Shown piece after piece: positions 25,340-34,180 of a stretch of DNA of 55,905 bases. This DNA comes from Actinomycetota bacterium. Lineage in GTDB: Bacteria > Actinomycetota > Actinomycetes > S36-B12 > UBA5976. The DNA lies in assembly GCA_009885745.1 (NCBI GenBank), contig VFKC01000017.1, forward strand, positions 1 through 55,905, written 5' to 3'. Numbering within the stretch: the stretch's first letter is position 1; every line of letters starts with the position of its first letter. The position numbers were made by a program, and so were the translations under genes. Under the pieces are notes generated by a model. That model was not told the origin of the DNA. It saw only the letters and a list, made by a program, of their open reading frames with translations, and searched no databases.

Positions 25340-26872
25340 ATGTGCGTGTTTGCCGGTTTATTTTCAGGAGTTCTTATCACTACGTTTGCCGAACTCGGCG
25401 TTCCACAAGCAATCTGTTCTGCCTTGGCAGAAAACGGCATTATCGATGCCTTCCCCATTCAAGAGATGACTTTAGGCATTGCAATGGGCGGCCAAGACCT
25501 AATTGGCCAAGCAAAAACTGGTACCGGTAAAACTCTTGGTTTCGGTATTCCCCTTTTAACTCAGCTCATCACCCCACAAAGCGAACAGTGGTCAGAATTT
25601 AAGAATGCGGGAAAACCACAGGCTCTTGTTGTTGTGCCAACTCGTGAATTAGCCATCCAAGTTGCCAGCGACTTAGAAAAAGCCAGCAAGAATATCGGTG
25701 CTCGAGTTTTAAGTCTCTACGGTGGCAAATCTTACGAACCACAAGTTGACGCCCTAAAAAATGGAATTGAAGTTGTCGTTGGAACTCCCGGTCGACTTAT
25801 TGATTTGATGAAGCAAAAATATCTAGATCTTAGTTCCGTCAAAGTTCTCGTGATGGATGAAGCAGACGAAATGCTGGACATGGGTTTCTTACCTGATGTT
25901 GAAACACTTGTTGCCAGCACGCCGGCAAGTCGACAGACCATGCTGTTCTCGGCAACTATGCCTGGCCAGATTGTGGCTTTGGCTCGTCGCTACATGACTC
26001 AGCCAACCCACATCCGTGCAGCAGATCCGCTAAATGACACTTCAATTGTTGATGCAATCGAACAGCATGTTTGGCGAGCACACACTATGGATAAGCCAGA
26101 ACTAGTGGCTCGTGTTCTACAGGCCGAAGGCCGCGGACTAACTATGGTTTTCTGTCGCACCAAACGCGCGGCAAGCAAACTTGCCGATGATTTAATCGCA
26201 CGTGGCTTTGCTGCTGCCCCAGTTCACGGCGACTTAGGTCAAGGCGCGCGCGAGCAAGCATTGCGCGCATTTCGTTCTGGAAAGATTGATGTTTTGGTCG
26301 CCACTGATGTTGCCGCCCGTGGCATTGACGTGGCGGATGTAACTCACGTCATCAACTACGAATGTCCTGATGATGAAAAGACATACGTCCACCGCGTTGG
26401 TCGTACTGGCCGTGCTGGTAACTCTGGGGTAGCAATCACATTGGTTGATTGGCCAGACATGGCACGTTGGCAAATGATTAATCGCGCATTGGGCTTAGCT
26501 TTCAACGATCCAATCGAAACTTATTCGTCGAGTGAGCATGTCTACACCGGGCTTGGCATTTCAAAAGAGGTAACTGGTGCGCTGCCACATGCTCAACAAA
26601 CACGCGAAGGTCTAGGTGGCGAGAACATCGAAGACCTCGGTGAAACTGGCGCTAACAAGGGTCGCCGTTCGCAGACTGCGCAAAAGTCTGGTTCACGCCA
26701 AGGCGGTTCTGGCTCGCGCTCTAGCGGGTCTAGTTCGCGCCAAGGTGGCCGTGGCGAGCGAACATCGGCGCCACGCGCTGCTCAGAGCGAACCTGCTAAA
26801 AAGGAACCACGTACAGAGCCGCGCGCACCTCGCAATCGCACTCGCTCAGGAAGCACTCAAACCGAGAATTAA
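25340..26872 (+). CDS. DEAD-box RNA helicase (RhlE type)
   Basis: 510 aa as called from ATG 25340. Motifs in order: Q-motif FPIQEMTLG, Walker A AKTGTGKT, PTRELAIQ, GTPGRLIDL, DEAD-type DEADEMLDMGF, FSATMPG, VFCRTKRAA, DVAARGIDV and HRVGRTGRAG. The last ~80 residues are a basic Ser/Gly/Arg-rich tail that probably binds RNA. The equivalent in mycobacteria is RhlE (Rv3211). The start is uncertain: homologues begin near TTFAELGV, and the only good Shine-Dalgarno sequence (CAGGAG, 25365-25370) lies 5 nt before an ATC codon at 25376, not before ATG 25340. The ATG is kept as the conventional start. Confidence 0.92.
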   Translation: MCVFAGLFSGVLITTFAELGVPQAICSALAENGIIDAFPIQEMTLGIAMGGQDLIGQAKTGTGKTLGFGIPLLTQLITPQSEQWSEFKNAGKPQALVVVPTRELAIQVASDLEKASKNIGARVLSLYGGKSYEPQVDALKNGIEVVVGTPGRLIDLMKQKYLDLSSVKVLVMDEADEMLDMGFLPDVETLVASTPASRQTMLFSATMPGQIVALARRYMTQPTHIRAADPLNDTSIVDAIEQHVWRAHTMDKPELVARVLQAEGRGLTMVFCRTKRAASKLADDLIARGFAAAPVHGDLGQGAREQALRAFRSGKIDVLVATDVAARGIDVADVTHVINYECPDDEKTYVHRVGRTGRAGNSGVAITLVDWPDMARWQMINRALGLAFNDPIETYSSSEHVYTGLGISKEVTGALPHAQQTREGLGGENIEDLGETGANKGRRSQTAQKSGSRQGGSGSRSSGSSSRQGGRGERTSAPRAAQSEPAKKEPRTEPRAPRNRTRSGSTQTEN

Positions 26873-26905
26873 TTTGTTGGGCTGGTTCATGCATCCCGAC
26901 GGTGA

Positions 26906-27595
26906 CTAGCGCCCTGTTAACTGCAGCCAAGTATCAAATAGTGTCTCTTCTAAGCGAACCGTCACTTCACTGATACTCAAATGATCTAAGTCGCCAGTGT
27001 GAACGTGTGCGCCAATATGTAATTTAATTTTTGGTCTACGAAAAACGCTCGCAAATGACATCAGAATGCTTCGCTTTACTGTTCCATTGCCAAGCTTGCG
27101 GGTGTCGTGGTGAACGATTGGGACCACAGGCATCTTTGCCGCTTTTGCTAATCCAGATGCCCCTGGGCGCCAGGAACGTGGTGATGCTTCGTCATTTATC
27201 TTGACATCACCTTCAGGATAAATAAGAACAACTTCGTTGTTGCGAAGTGCTGCTAGGGCTGCGCGATAAGCAGCTCGTCCGTCATGTTGATCCGTTGGGA
27301 TAATTCCGCTGCCAGTACAAACTTGCTTTGCTACTGGAAAGTCCCACATGTCAGATGTGCCAACAGGCCTAATGTGACGACGGTGTGTGCAGGTGCCAGC
27401 ACAAGGACCATCAGTGGTAAATCCAAGTCGATGTAAGGAACCTATGACGACAATGACATCAACAACTGTCGTGTGGTTAACAACGATTAGCGCTGGGCCC
27501 GGTTGATCAAGGATGTCCAAATTGCTATGACCCGAGATTGATATTCTCGAAACCATCCGTGACATACGCGCCAAAAAAGTCCCAGGTCCAACCAT
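26906..27595 (-). CDS. 1-acyl-sn-glycerol-3-phosphate acyltransferase (PlsC family)
   Basis: 229-aa LPLAT-family acyltransferase. The catalytic NHTTVVD block (an NHxxxxD motif) and YPEGDVK (the EG motif of the substrate site) are both present, with PVVPIVHHDT further on. Family members acylate lysophosphatidate at the inner membrane face during phospholipid synthesis; the exact acceptor is not certain here. The start ATG overlaps the stop of the CitE-like gene by one base (TAATG), indicating translational coupling. The 33-bp gap to the convergent helicase gene holds no obvious terminator. Confidence 0.85.
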   Translation of the reverse strand: MVGPGTFLARMSRMVSRISISGHSNLDILDQPGPALIVVNHTTVVDVIVVIGSLHRLGFTTDGPCAGTCTHRRHIRPVGTSDMWDFPVAKQVCTGSGIIPTDQHDGRAAYRAALAALRNNEVVLIYPEGDVKINDEASPRSWRPGASGLAKAAKMPVVPIVHHDTRKLGNGTVKRSILMSFASVFRRPKIKLHIGAHVHTGDLDHLSISEVTVRLEETLFDTWLQLTGR

Positions 27596-28560
27596 TATTT
27601 ACCAACCTCAAATTGGTGACCGGAAACCAATCCTGCTGCACGACCTTTGGCGCTGACTACTAAGGCCATCTTTCTTGATGCTTCATCAATCATCTGCGAG
27701 CCCAGCATCACTGCTCCAAGTTGACCGCCTATTTGAGAAGTGTGATATTCGTAAGCCTGAAGAATCAATTCGGCTTGTTCAAATTCCGCTTGAGCGGGTG
27801 AAAAAATCTTATTGACCAAATCAATTTGATCTGGATGTAAAACCCATTTGCCATCAAAGCCCAATGCAGCCGAACGATTCGAGCTGAGCTCGAGCCCGAC
27901 TAAGTCTTTTATCTCGAGGTACGGTCCATCGATTACTTGTTTGCCAAATGCCCGTCCAGCCACAAGCAACTTCATCAAGGCGTAATGGTAAGCATCCCCC
28001 TCGGTGTAACCCAAGGGTTGTGCCCCAACATTGAGGCTTCGCATATTCACACTCGCCATAAAGTCCGCGGGACCGAAAATTATTGTTTGAATTCGATTTG
28101 AACTTGCCGCGATTGCCTCAACATTGATTAGCCCGAGCGCATCTTCTATTTGTACTTCGATTCCGATCTGTCCGAGTTCAACATTTTCGCTTGCTTCCCA
28201 TGTTGCTAAGCGGCGCTCTAGCCAGGAAACATCTTCTACCGTTTGGACTTTAGGTAAAATTATCGAGTCAAGATTGTGCCCCGCACCTGCCAAAATAGTT
28301 TCAATGTCTGCATCACACCATTGAGTGCCGGTGCCATTTATTCGCACACTGCGGATTCGAGAACCATAGCCGCCCTCATTTAATGCTTTGACAATATTTT
28401 CGCGAGCATCTTTTTTGGCTAAAGGCGCCACAGAATCCTCAAGATCAAGGAAAACTTGATCAGAATTTAGCAACTTGGACTTTTCTAACATGCGGGTACT
28501 GCAACCAGGCACAGCCAAAACTGTTCGTCTGGCTCGAGTATTTTGCAGTGACGCATTCAC
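27595..28560 (-). CDS. HpcH/HpaI aldolase/citrate lyase-family protein (CitE-like CoA lyase)
   Basis: 321-aa TIM-barrel CoA-ester lyase family (CitE, malyl-CoA and citramalyl-CoA lyases). Visible segments are LAVPGCSTRMLEKS (N-terminus), VFLDLEDSVAP with metal and substrate residues, RSVRINGTGT with the conserved Arg, ILPKVQTVEDV, GIEVQIEDALGLIN, FGPADFMAS, and GKWVLHPDQIDLVN. The substrate among acyl-CoA esters cannot be fixed. The start is GTG 28560 with AAAGGGA about 9 nt upstream. It forms a two-gene operon with the PlsC-like acyltransferase downstream and is divergent from the MgtE-N/CBS gene. Confidence 0.85.
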   Translation of the reverse strand: MNASLQNTRARRTVLAVPGCSTRMLEKSKLLNSDQVFLDLEDSVAPLAKKDARENIVKALNEGGYGSRIRSVRINGTGTQWCDADIETILAGAGHNLDSIILPKVQTVEDVSWLERRLATWEASENVELGQIGIEVQIEDALGLINVEAIAASSNRIQTIIFGPADFMASVNMRSLNVGAQPLGYTEGDAYHYALMKLLVAGRAFGKQVIDGPYLEIKDLVGLELSSNRSAALGFDGKWVLHPDQIDLVNKIFSPAQAEFEQAELILQAYEYHTSQIGGQLGAVMLGSQMIDEASRKMALVVSAKGRAAGLVSGHQFEVGK

Positions 28561-28687
28561 TAGGCGAGTCCCTTTCTATCTGCCAAGAGCCTACTTGAAC
28601 GCGAGAAAATGTCAGATTTGCGCTTATGCGGATTCGCAAAATCAACGTGCAACCACTTTGGAAGACAATAAGTACGCGAAATAACGG

Positions 28688-28693
28688 TAATCT
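28688..28693 (+). promoter_or_regulatory. Leaderless -10 box of the MgtE-N/CBS gene
   Basis: TAATCT, then 6 nt (TCATTT), then GTG 28700, with no Shine-Dalgarno sequence. The rest of the 139-bp divergent region (28561-28699) shows no riboswitch-like structure that I could identify. Confidence 0.5.
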
Positions 28694-28699
28694 TCATTT

Positions 28700-29950
28700 G
28701 TGAGCGCAACAACTTCTCGGATTTACCTCGCCAGGCTGGCGGGGACTTCTGTGTTTGATCCTGCAGGCGATCAGGTCGGAAAAATCCGGGACATAGTTGT
28801 AAATTCAAGAATTAATATCAAGGCCCCCACCGTTTTAGGTTTAGTTGTTGAAGTAGCGCCTAGGCGTCGTATCTTCGTCCCGATGTCGCGGGTAACCGCG
28901 ATTGACCCAGGCACTGTTGTTACCAGCGGAGTAGTGAACCTGCGCCGATTTGAGCGTCGAGCTGAAGAGACTTTAGTTATTGCCGAACTTCTTGACCGTA
29001 AAGTTACTCTGAATTCCTCTGGAAATAGCGTCACCATTCAAGACATCGCAATGAGCCAAGATCGCACTCGCGAATGGGTTATTTCCAGAATCTTTATTCG
29101 CGAGCATGGTGCAGGTTTTGGTCGCCGAGGTGCCACTTCTACCGTCGAGTGGAATGCAGTCACAGGCTTATTCCTTGAATCTGAACAGCAACCAGTTGAT
29201 TCTTTGTTGGCTTCGGTGGAACAAATGCGTCCTGCTGACCTCGCGAATCTCTTACAAGAATTGCCTCAAAAGCGCCGGCTAGAACTCATTAGTGGGTTGG
29301 ATCTAGAAAAACTTGCAGATGTTTTTGAAGAACTTCCCGAGGATGATCGAGTTGAAATCATGACTGCCATGGGGATGGATCGCGCACGTGAGGTTCTTGA
29401 AGAAATGGATCCTGATGATGCGGCCGACTTGCTCAGCGAACTGCCTCCTGAACAAGCCCAAGAATATCTCGATGGCATGGAACCTGAAGAAGCCGATGAC
29501 CTTCGTCGACTACTGGCATATGACGATTTCTCAGCCGGTGGCATGATGACCACAGAGCCAGTAATTCTGGCTCCGGATGCCACTGTCGCTGAGGCTTTAG
29601 CCCATTTGCGTGTTGCAGAGTTGTCTCCAGCCTTAGCCTCACAGGCTTACGTTGTGCGCCCTCCTACCGAAACCCCAACTGGGCGCTATATAGGTGTGGC
29701 ACATGTACAGCGTTTGCTTAGAGAGCCGCCTTCAGCTCTTGTCTCAGGCATCTTGGATACGTCGCTCGAGCCAATCGGACCTGGCGCACCTCTCGGTCAG
29801 GTTGCTCGATATTTTGCAACCTACAACTTGGTGGCTTTACCTGTTGTAGACGAGAATGATCATTTGATTGGTGCAGTCACAATTGACGATGTTATTGACC
29901 ACATGTTGCCGGAAAATTGGCGAGAAAACGAGATAGATGAGGAGGGCTGA
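28700..29950 (+). CDS. PRC-barrel, MgtE N-terminal and CBS-domain protein lacking a transporter domain
   Basis: 416-aa cytoplasmic protein, matching Rv1232c in type. The N-terminus (about residues 8-80) is PRC-barrel-like (FDPAGDQVGKIRDIVV). The middle (about 150-270) is an MgtE N-terminal superhelix with acidic repeats such as LEEMDPDDAADLLSELP. A CBS pair follows (SAGGMMTTEPVILAP and LVALPVVDENDHLIG). The MgtE membrane channel is absent, so it is probably a Mg2+- or nucleotide-sensing regulator rather than a transporter. It is the first gene of an operon with the DUF1003 gene (2-nt gap) and mrp. Confidence 0.88.
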   Translation: MSATTSRIYLARLAGTSVFDPAGDQVGKIRDIVVNSRINIKAPTVLGLVVEVAPRRRIFVPMSRVTAIDPGTVVTSGVVNLRRFERRAEETLVIAELLDRKVTLNSSGNSVTIQDIAMSQDRTREWVISRIFIREHGAGFGRRGATSTVEWNAVTGLFLESEQQPVDSLLASVEQMRPADLANLLQELPQKRRLELISGLDLEKLADVFEELPEDDRVEIMTAMGMDRAREVLEEMDPDDAADLLSELPPEQAQEYLDGMEPEEADDLRRLLAYDDFSAGGMMTTEPVILAPDATVAEALAHLRVAELSPALASQAYVVRPPTETPTGRYIGVAHVQRLLREPPSALVSGILDTSLEPIGPGAPLGQVARYFATYNLVALPVVDENDHLIGAVTIDDVIDHMLPENWRENEIDEEG

Positions 29951-29952
29951 TT

Positions 29953-30477
29953 ATGGCACGCAAGACTTCACGTGGACCACGCTTGGATCAGCCGCTAGAG
30001 CGTAGTCGTTCACTTCGTCCTTCAGTTGATTCCGAAACAGCTGGTCGCGTTAGCGAACGAGTTGCCCGGTTCTTAGGCTCTTGGCGTTTTTTGGGTTATA
30101 TGACTCTTGCAATCGCTGTTTGGGTACTTTGGAATATTTTCGCTCCAGAGAATCTGACCGTGGATGGTTACCCATTCCTGTTTTTAACTTTAGTTTTATC
30201 GTTGCAGGCTTCATATGCAGCCCCGCTAATTTTGTTGGCGCAAAATCGACAAGCCGATCGAGATCGGGTGCAGTTTAAGGAAGATCGCGATCAGACCGAA
30301 CGCTTACTGGCCGATGCTGATTATTTAACTCGTGAAATTGCATCCTTGCGATTAGCGCTAGGTGAAATGGCCACTCGAGATTACTTGCGCGGAGAAATTC
30401 GTGACTTACTCGAAGAATTTGCTGAACTACTTAAGACCTCAAAATCACAAGATTCTTCGTCAGAAGAAAATGCCTAA
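29953..30477 (+). CDS. DUF1003 membrane protein
   Basis: 174-aa protein with two transmembrane helices (FLGYMTLAIAVWVLWNIF and PFLFLTLVLSLQASYAAPLILL) flanked by an Arg-rich cytoplasmic N-terminus and a charged coiled-coil-like C-terminus (RDRVQFKEDRDQTERLLAD). Family DUF1003; function unknown, but the gene regularly follows the MgtE-N/CBS gene in actinobacteria (Rv1232c-Rv1233c), which suggests a membrane partner for that protein. GGAGGGC overlaps the end of the upstream gene and serves as the ribosome-binding site. The Mrp gene follows. Confidence 0.9.
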   Translation: MARKTSRGPRLDQPLERSRSLRPSVDSETAGRVSERVARFLGSWRFLGYMTLAIAVWVLWNIFAPENLTVDGYPFLFLTLVLSLQASYAAPLILLAQNRQADRDRVQFKEDRDQTERLLADADYLTREIASLRLALGEMATRDYLRGEIRDLLEEFAELLKTSKSQDSSSEENA

Positions 30478-30499
30478 ACTTAATCCCTTTGGAGAACGC

Positions 30500-31627
30500 G
30501 TGAGTTTGTCCCGTACCGCAATTGATGCTGCCCTATCAACAGTTATTGACCCAGAAATCCGCAAACCTATTACCGAAGTTGGTATGGTCAAAGGCGTTGA
30601 AGTCTCAGCCAAAGGTGTTGTCACTGTTGGGGTATTCCTAACAATTTCTGCCTGTCCGATGCAGGACACAATCGTGCAGAGCGTTAAGGATGCAGTTTCC
30701 AAGGTCGAAGGTGTGACTGGCGTTGAAGTTGATCTCGATGTCATGAGTGACGAACAACGAGCGGCCCTTCGTGAACAATTACAAGGACCCACTAAAGAGA
30801 TTCGTTTCAACCGACCTGAATCACTAACACGCATCTATGCCATCGCTTCTGGTAAAGGTGGCGTTGGAAAGTCGTCGATTACAACAAACCTCGCCGTTGC
30901 TATGGCCGCGCAAGGTCTATCCGTGGGCATTGTTGATGCAGATATTTATGGCCACTCAATCCCAGACATGATGGGAATTACCGCTTCGCCATTGCGCGTG
31001 GACAGCATGATCATGCCCCCAGAACGCTTTGGTGTGCGCGTGATGTCGATGCTTCCCCTTAAGCGTGAGGGACGTCATGAGCCACTGGCTATGCGTGGGC
31101 CAATGCTTCATAAATATCTTGAATCATTTCTGGCCGAGGTTTGGTGGGGTGACCTAGATGTGCTGCTTTTGGATCTTCCGCCAGGCACTGGTGACATTGC
31201 AATCAGTACCGCACGTCTGTTACCCGCCAGTGAATTGATTATCGTTACGACACCTCAACCAGCAGCTGCTGATGTTGCTATTCGTGCTGGCATGTTGGCG
31301 CCGCAGCTAGAGCAGCGTGTGAGTGGCGTTATCGAAAACATGTCGGCGTTTGCCTGCCCTCATTGCGATGAGCCGATTGACATGTTTGGCGCTGGTGGTG
31401 GTCGGATGGTTTCCGAGGTACTAACTGACAAACTCGGCGTAGATGTGCCGCTGTTAGGCAAAATCGCCTTTGATCCAAACCTGCGCGTTGGTGGAGATGC
31501 CGGTGAACCTTTGGTACTTAGCCAGCCAGACGCGCCTGCTGCAATAGCGCTTAAAGAGATTGCTCTTGAACTAACCACTCGCAGTCGTGGACTTATCGGC
31601 AAGAACTTAGGCGTTCAGCCTAAGTAA
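30500..31627 (+). CDS. mrp: Mrp/NBP35-family Fe-S cluster carrier ATPase
   Basis: About 375 aa. An N-terminal MIP18/DUF59 domain (STVIDPEIRKPITEVGMVKG) is followed by a deviant Walker A P-loop, SGKGGVGKSSITTN, the switch region VDADIYGHSIPDMMG and DLPPGTGD. CPHC near residue 285 is the Fe-S-binding CxxC of this family. It probably assembles or carries iron-sulfur clusters. I chose GTG 30500 because GGAG lies 5 nt upstream and homologues start just before the DUF59 domain; ATG 30470 overlaps the DUF1003 gene. The stop overlaps the convergent acyltransferase gene by 8 bp. Confidence 0.9.
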   Translation: MSLSRTAIDAALSTVIDPEIRKPITEVGMVKGVEVSAKGVVTVGVFLTISACPMQDTIVQSVKDAVSKVEGVTGVEVDLDVMSDEQRAALREQLQGPTKEIRFNRPESLTRIYAIASGKGGVGKSSITTNLAVAMAAQGLSVGIVDADIYGHSIPDMMGITASPLRVDSMIMPPERFGVRVMSMLPLKREGRHEPLAMRGPMLHKYLESFLAEVWWGDLDVLLLDLPPGTGDIAISTARLLPASELIIVTTPQPAAADVAIRAGMLAPQLEQRVSGVIENMSAFACPHCDEPIDMFGAGGGRMVSEVLTDKLGVDVPLLGKIAFDPNLRVGGDAGEPLVLSQPDAPAAIALKEIALELTTRSRGLIGKNLGVQPK

Positions 31628-32822
31628 GAGTCTGACTCACAACTGGAGTTCGGGTGAAACTGAAAAACCGGTTTCCAAATGTTTCAAGCCATCGTCTCAG
31701 TCGCGGTTCTAGGAACTGCAGGGACACTATCGAGATCAAAATGGTGCAACTAAGGATTAGTAAATACCGAGGCACAAAATGAGTACTGGTCGCCTGGCCA
31801 AGAATTGGGATGTTCTGGCTGGCGCCATAATAAATTTCTAGAACTACTCGATGCCAGATGAAAACTGGGAATGACAATTTTCCAGCCCATAAAAACCATG
31901 AACGCATTTGCATAGTTAGTTTCGCATCCGGTTGACTAGCTAAAGCCACAAGCAATGGGGCCAGACATATTGGTGATACAAAAGCGGCAGCTGCAAGTGA
32001 GTAGCGATCGATAACCATGAAGACAACTAAAGCCACTACGGACAAGATCCAGATGTAAGTCGTGGATTGATAACTCTTGTTGTTGAGATGATTGCGAATG
32101 ATCAAACCGCCATTGAACCCAATAAGCGCTCTACCTAGGGCGGAAATACCCCAAATCTCGCCATAGTAGTCAATGAATGCACGATCTAAAACAAAACCGA
32201 TTGCCAATAAGATAAATCCCACGCCAAACAAAATCCAGATATTACTTAAGCGTCCGACTCTTGAGGTGAATGCCGACACCACATTAGCCCACCAGATTGC
32301 CGACAAACTCCAAAGCGGCGCACACCAAAATATTGAAGCCTCAACTGCAATTTGAAGCATGAGTGCAGCGCTCAACCACGACAGCCAACCATTTTCAGAA
32401 ATTAACCAAGTTGAAATATTCTGCGCAGAACATTCAAATGCAGTCGATACGCCATCCGTTGTACCTAAACAAAGTGACTGGGAGATTTTGACGAGTAAGG
32501 CAGCAACAACCACGATGAACATAAGAGGCCAAAGGCGAATAAATCTTTTCCATAAGAAAAGCGCAGGCGATAACTGTCCGGCTGAAATTTTGGCGATCTG
32601 ATCGAATAAGACAAAGCCACTAATGAGGAAAAAGAAATCAACAACAAGGTAGTGAATGTTGATGACATTGAAATCAGTAACGCTATTTCCCCCACGAACA
32701 TGCCAAGAGACAACAATTAGCGCTGCGATTCCGCGAGCAAGGTCAATATAAGGATTACGCTTTTTAGCCGTTTCAAATATTTGAGACTGGTTCTTTGAAT
32801 TTAATAACTTGTTTTTCTTCAT
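31620..32822 (-). CDS. Acyltransferase-3 family membrane protein (OafA-like)
   Basis: About 400 aa with roughly ten hydrophobic segments. The N-terminal NPYIDLARGIAALIVVSWHV matches the acyltransferase 3 family (OafA/NodX), where an Arg and His in the first helices are catalytic, and DFFFLISGFVLFDQ is the second conserved block. These enzymes O-acylate cell-surface glycans or lipids; the target is unknown. The start is unclear: ATG 32888 has no Shine-Dalgarno sequence, while ATG 32822 follows TAATTT by 7 nt and may be leaderless. The gene is AT-rich near its 5' end and has no counterpart at this place in mycobacteria, so it may be a later insertion. Confidence 0.8.
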   Translation of the reverse strand: MKKNKLLNSKNQSQIFETAKKRNPYIDLARGIAALIVVSWHVRGGNSVTDFNVINIHYLVVDFFFLISGFVLFDQIAKISAGQLSPALFLWKRFIRLWPLMFIVVVAALLVKISQSLCLGTTDGVSTAFECSAQNISTWLISENGWLSWLSAALMLQIAVEASIFWCAPLWSLSAIWWANVVSAFTSRVGRLSNIWILFGVGFILLAIGFVLDRAFIDYYGEIWGISALGRALIGFNGGLIIRNHLNNKSYQSTTYIWILSVVALVVFMVIDRYSLAAAAFVSPICLAPLLVALASQPDAKLTMQMRSWFLWAGKLSFPVFIWHRVVLEIYYGASQNIPILGQATSTHFVPRYLLILSCTILISIVSLQFLEPRLRRWLETFGNRFFSFTRTPVVSQTLT

Positions 32823-32990
32823 TTTTTTTAAATTATCAGCGAAAACACGCACCACTGAACCAAAAGTGCGAACTGTGTCATATCTCATAAGAACTGAGTT
32901 TCAACAACAACTCTCTGTGCTTAAGACCCCTATACAAAACAGTGCGAGCTTACTGATTCCATCCGTCCTAAATGAGTAGGCTCTAAGTTA

Positions 32991-33770
32991 ATGAAACTTT
33001 TCCTTGCTTTGGCGCGCGCGTCACATTTTGGGCCTACCGTACTTGTGTCAGCCGTGGCTGGGGCATTCACGGCCAAGGCGTGGCAACTAAATCTTGCTTT
33101 GCCAATTGCGCTGATCGTGTTCGTTGGTCAACTATGCATTGGCTGGAGCAACGATGCGATCGATGCAGATAGCGACATCTTGCAAGATAGAAAAGAAAAG
33201 CCTGTAGTTGCTCAAGCCATAACAGCCTCAACCCTGACTCGACTTTCAATATTAGCCGCAATAGTTAGCTTGCCAATTAATCTTCTTGGTCCACTTGGCC
33301 TTAAAGCTGGCGCGTTGCACCTATTAGCAATTGGTTCTGGAGTCTCCTACAACTTCTTTTTTAAGAACAATATGTTCTCACCGTTACCCTTTGCTCTTTC
33401 ATTCGGGTTACTGCCGACTTTTATTCTTGTTGGCGCGCAAATTAAACCTCCAGTTTGGGTTTTTCTCTGGGCTGCCTTGCTCGGGATTACCGCACATTTC
33501 GCCAATTGCCTCAAGGACATTGATTCTGACGTAGAGGTTGGCATTAACGGTCTACCTCAACGACTCGGCAAGAAGACCAGTCGTTTCATCACGATAGCCG
33601 GCTTGTTACTGTCAGGAATTGTGGTGTTAGCGCCGGCGGGCTTGATGTTATTGGCGTTAGCCAATTTACCTTTTGCCCTAATTCTTTTGCGGGTGAATTT
33701 AGCGAAGTTTTTTCCCGCACTGATGCTGATTGCATTGGTAAATATTTTCGGTACCATCTACTTTTTTTAA
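32991..33770 (+). CDS. UbiA-family prenyltransferase-like membrane protein
   Basis: 259 aa with about eight transmembrane helices. Both Asp-rich metal-diphosphate sites of the UbiA family are visible: SNDAIDADSDILQDR (near residue 53) and CLKDIDSDVEVG (near residue 170). UbiA enzymes attach prenyl chains to aromatic or other acceptors at the membrane; the acceptor here is unknown. A TAGGCT box lies 8 nt before the ATG with no Shine-Dalgarno sequence, suggesting a leaderless or very short leader mRNA. It is convergent with tatB and, with the acyltransferase, forms an apparent insert between mrp and tatB. Confidence 0.85.
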   Translation: MKLFLALARASHFGPTVLVSAVAGAFTAKAWQLNLALPIALIVFVGQLCIGWSNDAIDADSDILQDRKEKPVVAQAITASTLTRLSILAAIVSLPINLLGPLGLKAGALHLLAIGSGVSYNFFFKNNMFSPLPFALSFGLLPTFILVGAQIKPPVWVFLWAALLGITAHFANCLKDIDSDVEVGINGLPQRLGKKTSRFITIAGLLLSGIVVLAPAGLMLLALANLPFALILLRVNLAKFFPALMLIALVNIFGTIYFF

Positions 33771-33789
33771 AAAACTTAAAACTCTTTAA

Positions 33790-34146
33790 CTAGGTAGCAT
33801 CTGGATCAAAAGTTGCTGGTTCACCATCAATGCGAACAGAGTTTGCCGATTTTTGCCCAACATTGCCATCCATTCCACCATCTTGTTTTTTGGAATTGAG
33901 CATTCCACTGAGGCCATTAGCCATCATTCCCGCAGGTGTTGCCGAACGCACTTTTCCGGCGATGTCAGACAAATCTGGCAAATCCAATGACTCAGTTAAT
34001 TCAGCTGTTGCCTCATTGGCTTTGATCCGCAATGCCTTGATAGCGCGGGCAGTCTTTGTCGCAATTTCAGGCAGTCGATCTGGACCAAATACGATTAGCG
34101 CCAAAATTCCCAGCACCAAGAATTCAGGTAGACCTATGTCAAACAT
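33790..34146 (-). CDS. tatB: Sec-independent protein translocase subunit TatB
   Basis: 118 aa. One N-terminal membrane helix, PEFLVLGILALIVFGPDRLPEI, contains the TatA/B-family FGP hinge, followed by an amphipathic helix and a charged cytoplasmic tail. The Glu within the first helix (PEF) and the adjacency to htrA point to TatB rather than TatA. It recruits twin-arginine precursors with TatC. The ATG follows a GAGGG ribosome-binding site. It lies 34 bp downstream of htrA, the same order as Rv1223-Rv1224, and is probably co-transcribed with it. Confidence 0.9.
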   Translation of the reverse strand: MFDIGLPEFLVLGILALIVFGPDRLPEIATKTARAIKALRIKANEATAELTESLDLPDLSDIAGKVRSATPAGMMANGLSGMLNSKKQDGGMDGNVGQKSANSVRIDGEPATFDPDAT

Positions 34147-34180
34147 GAATCACCCTCGAATTCTTTAATAGAACAATTTT

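Noticed and set aside
26616-26909. 97-aa plus-strand ORF over the 3' end of the DEAD-box helicase gene
   Set aside because: An alternate frame of the repetitive Ser/Gly/Arg tail; the hydrophobic Ala/Arg/Val pattern is a by-product of that sequence.
28561-28699. Mg2+-sensing riboswitch upstream of the MgtE-N/CBS gene
   Set aside because: The transcript appears leaderless (TAATCT 6 nt before GTG), leaving no leader for a riboswitch, and the protein lacks the transporter domain.
31620-33770. Prophage or genomic island
   Set aside because: No integrase, phage structural gene, transposase or flanking direct repeat was seen around these two genes.
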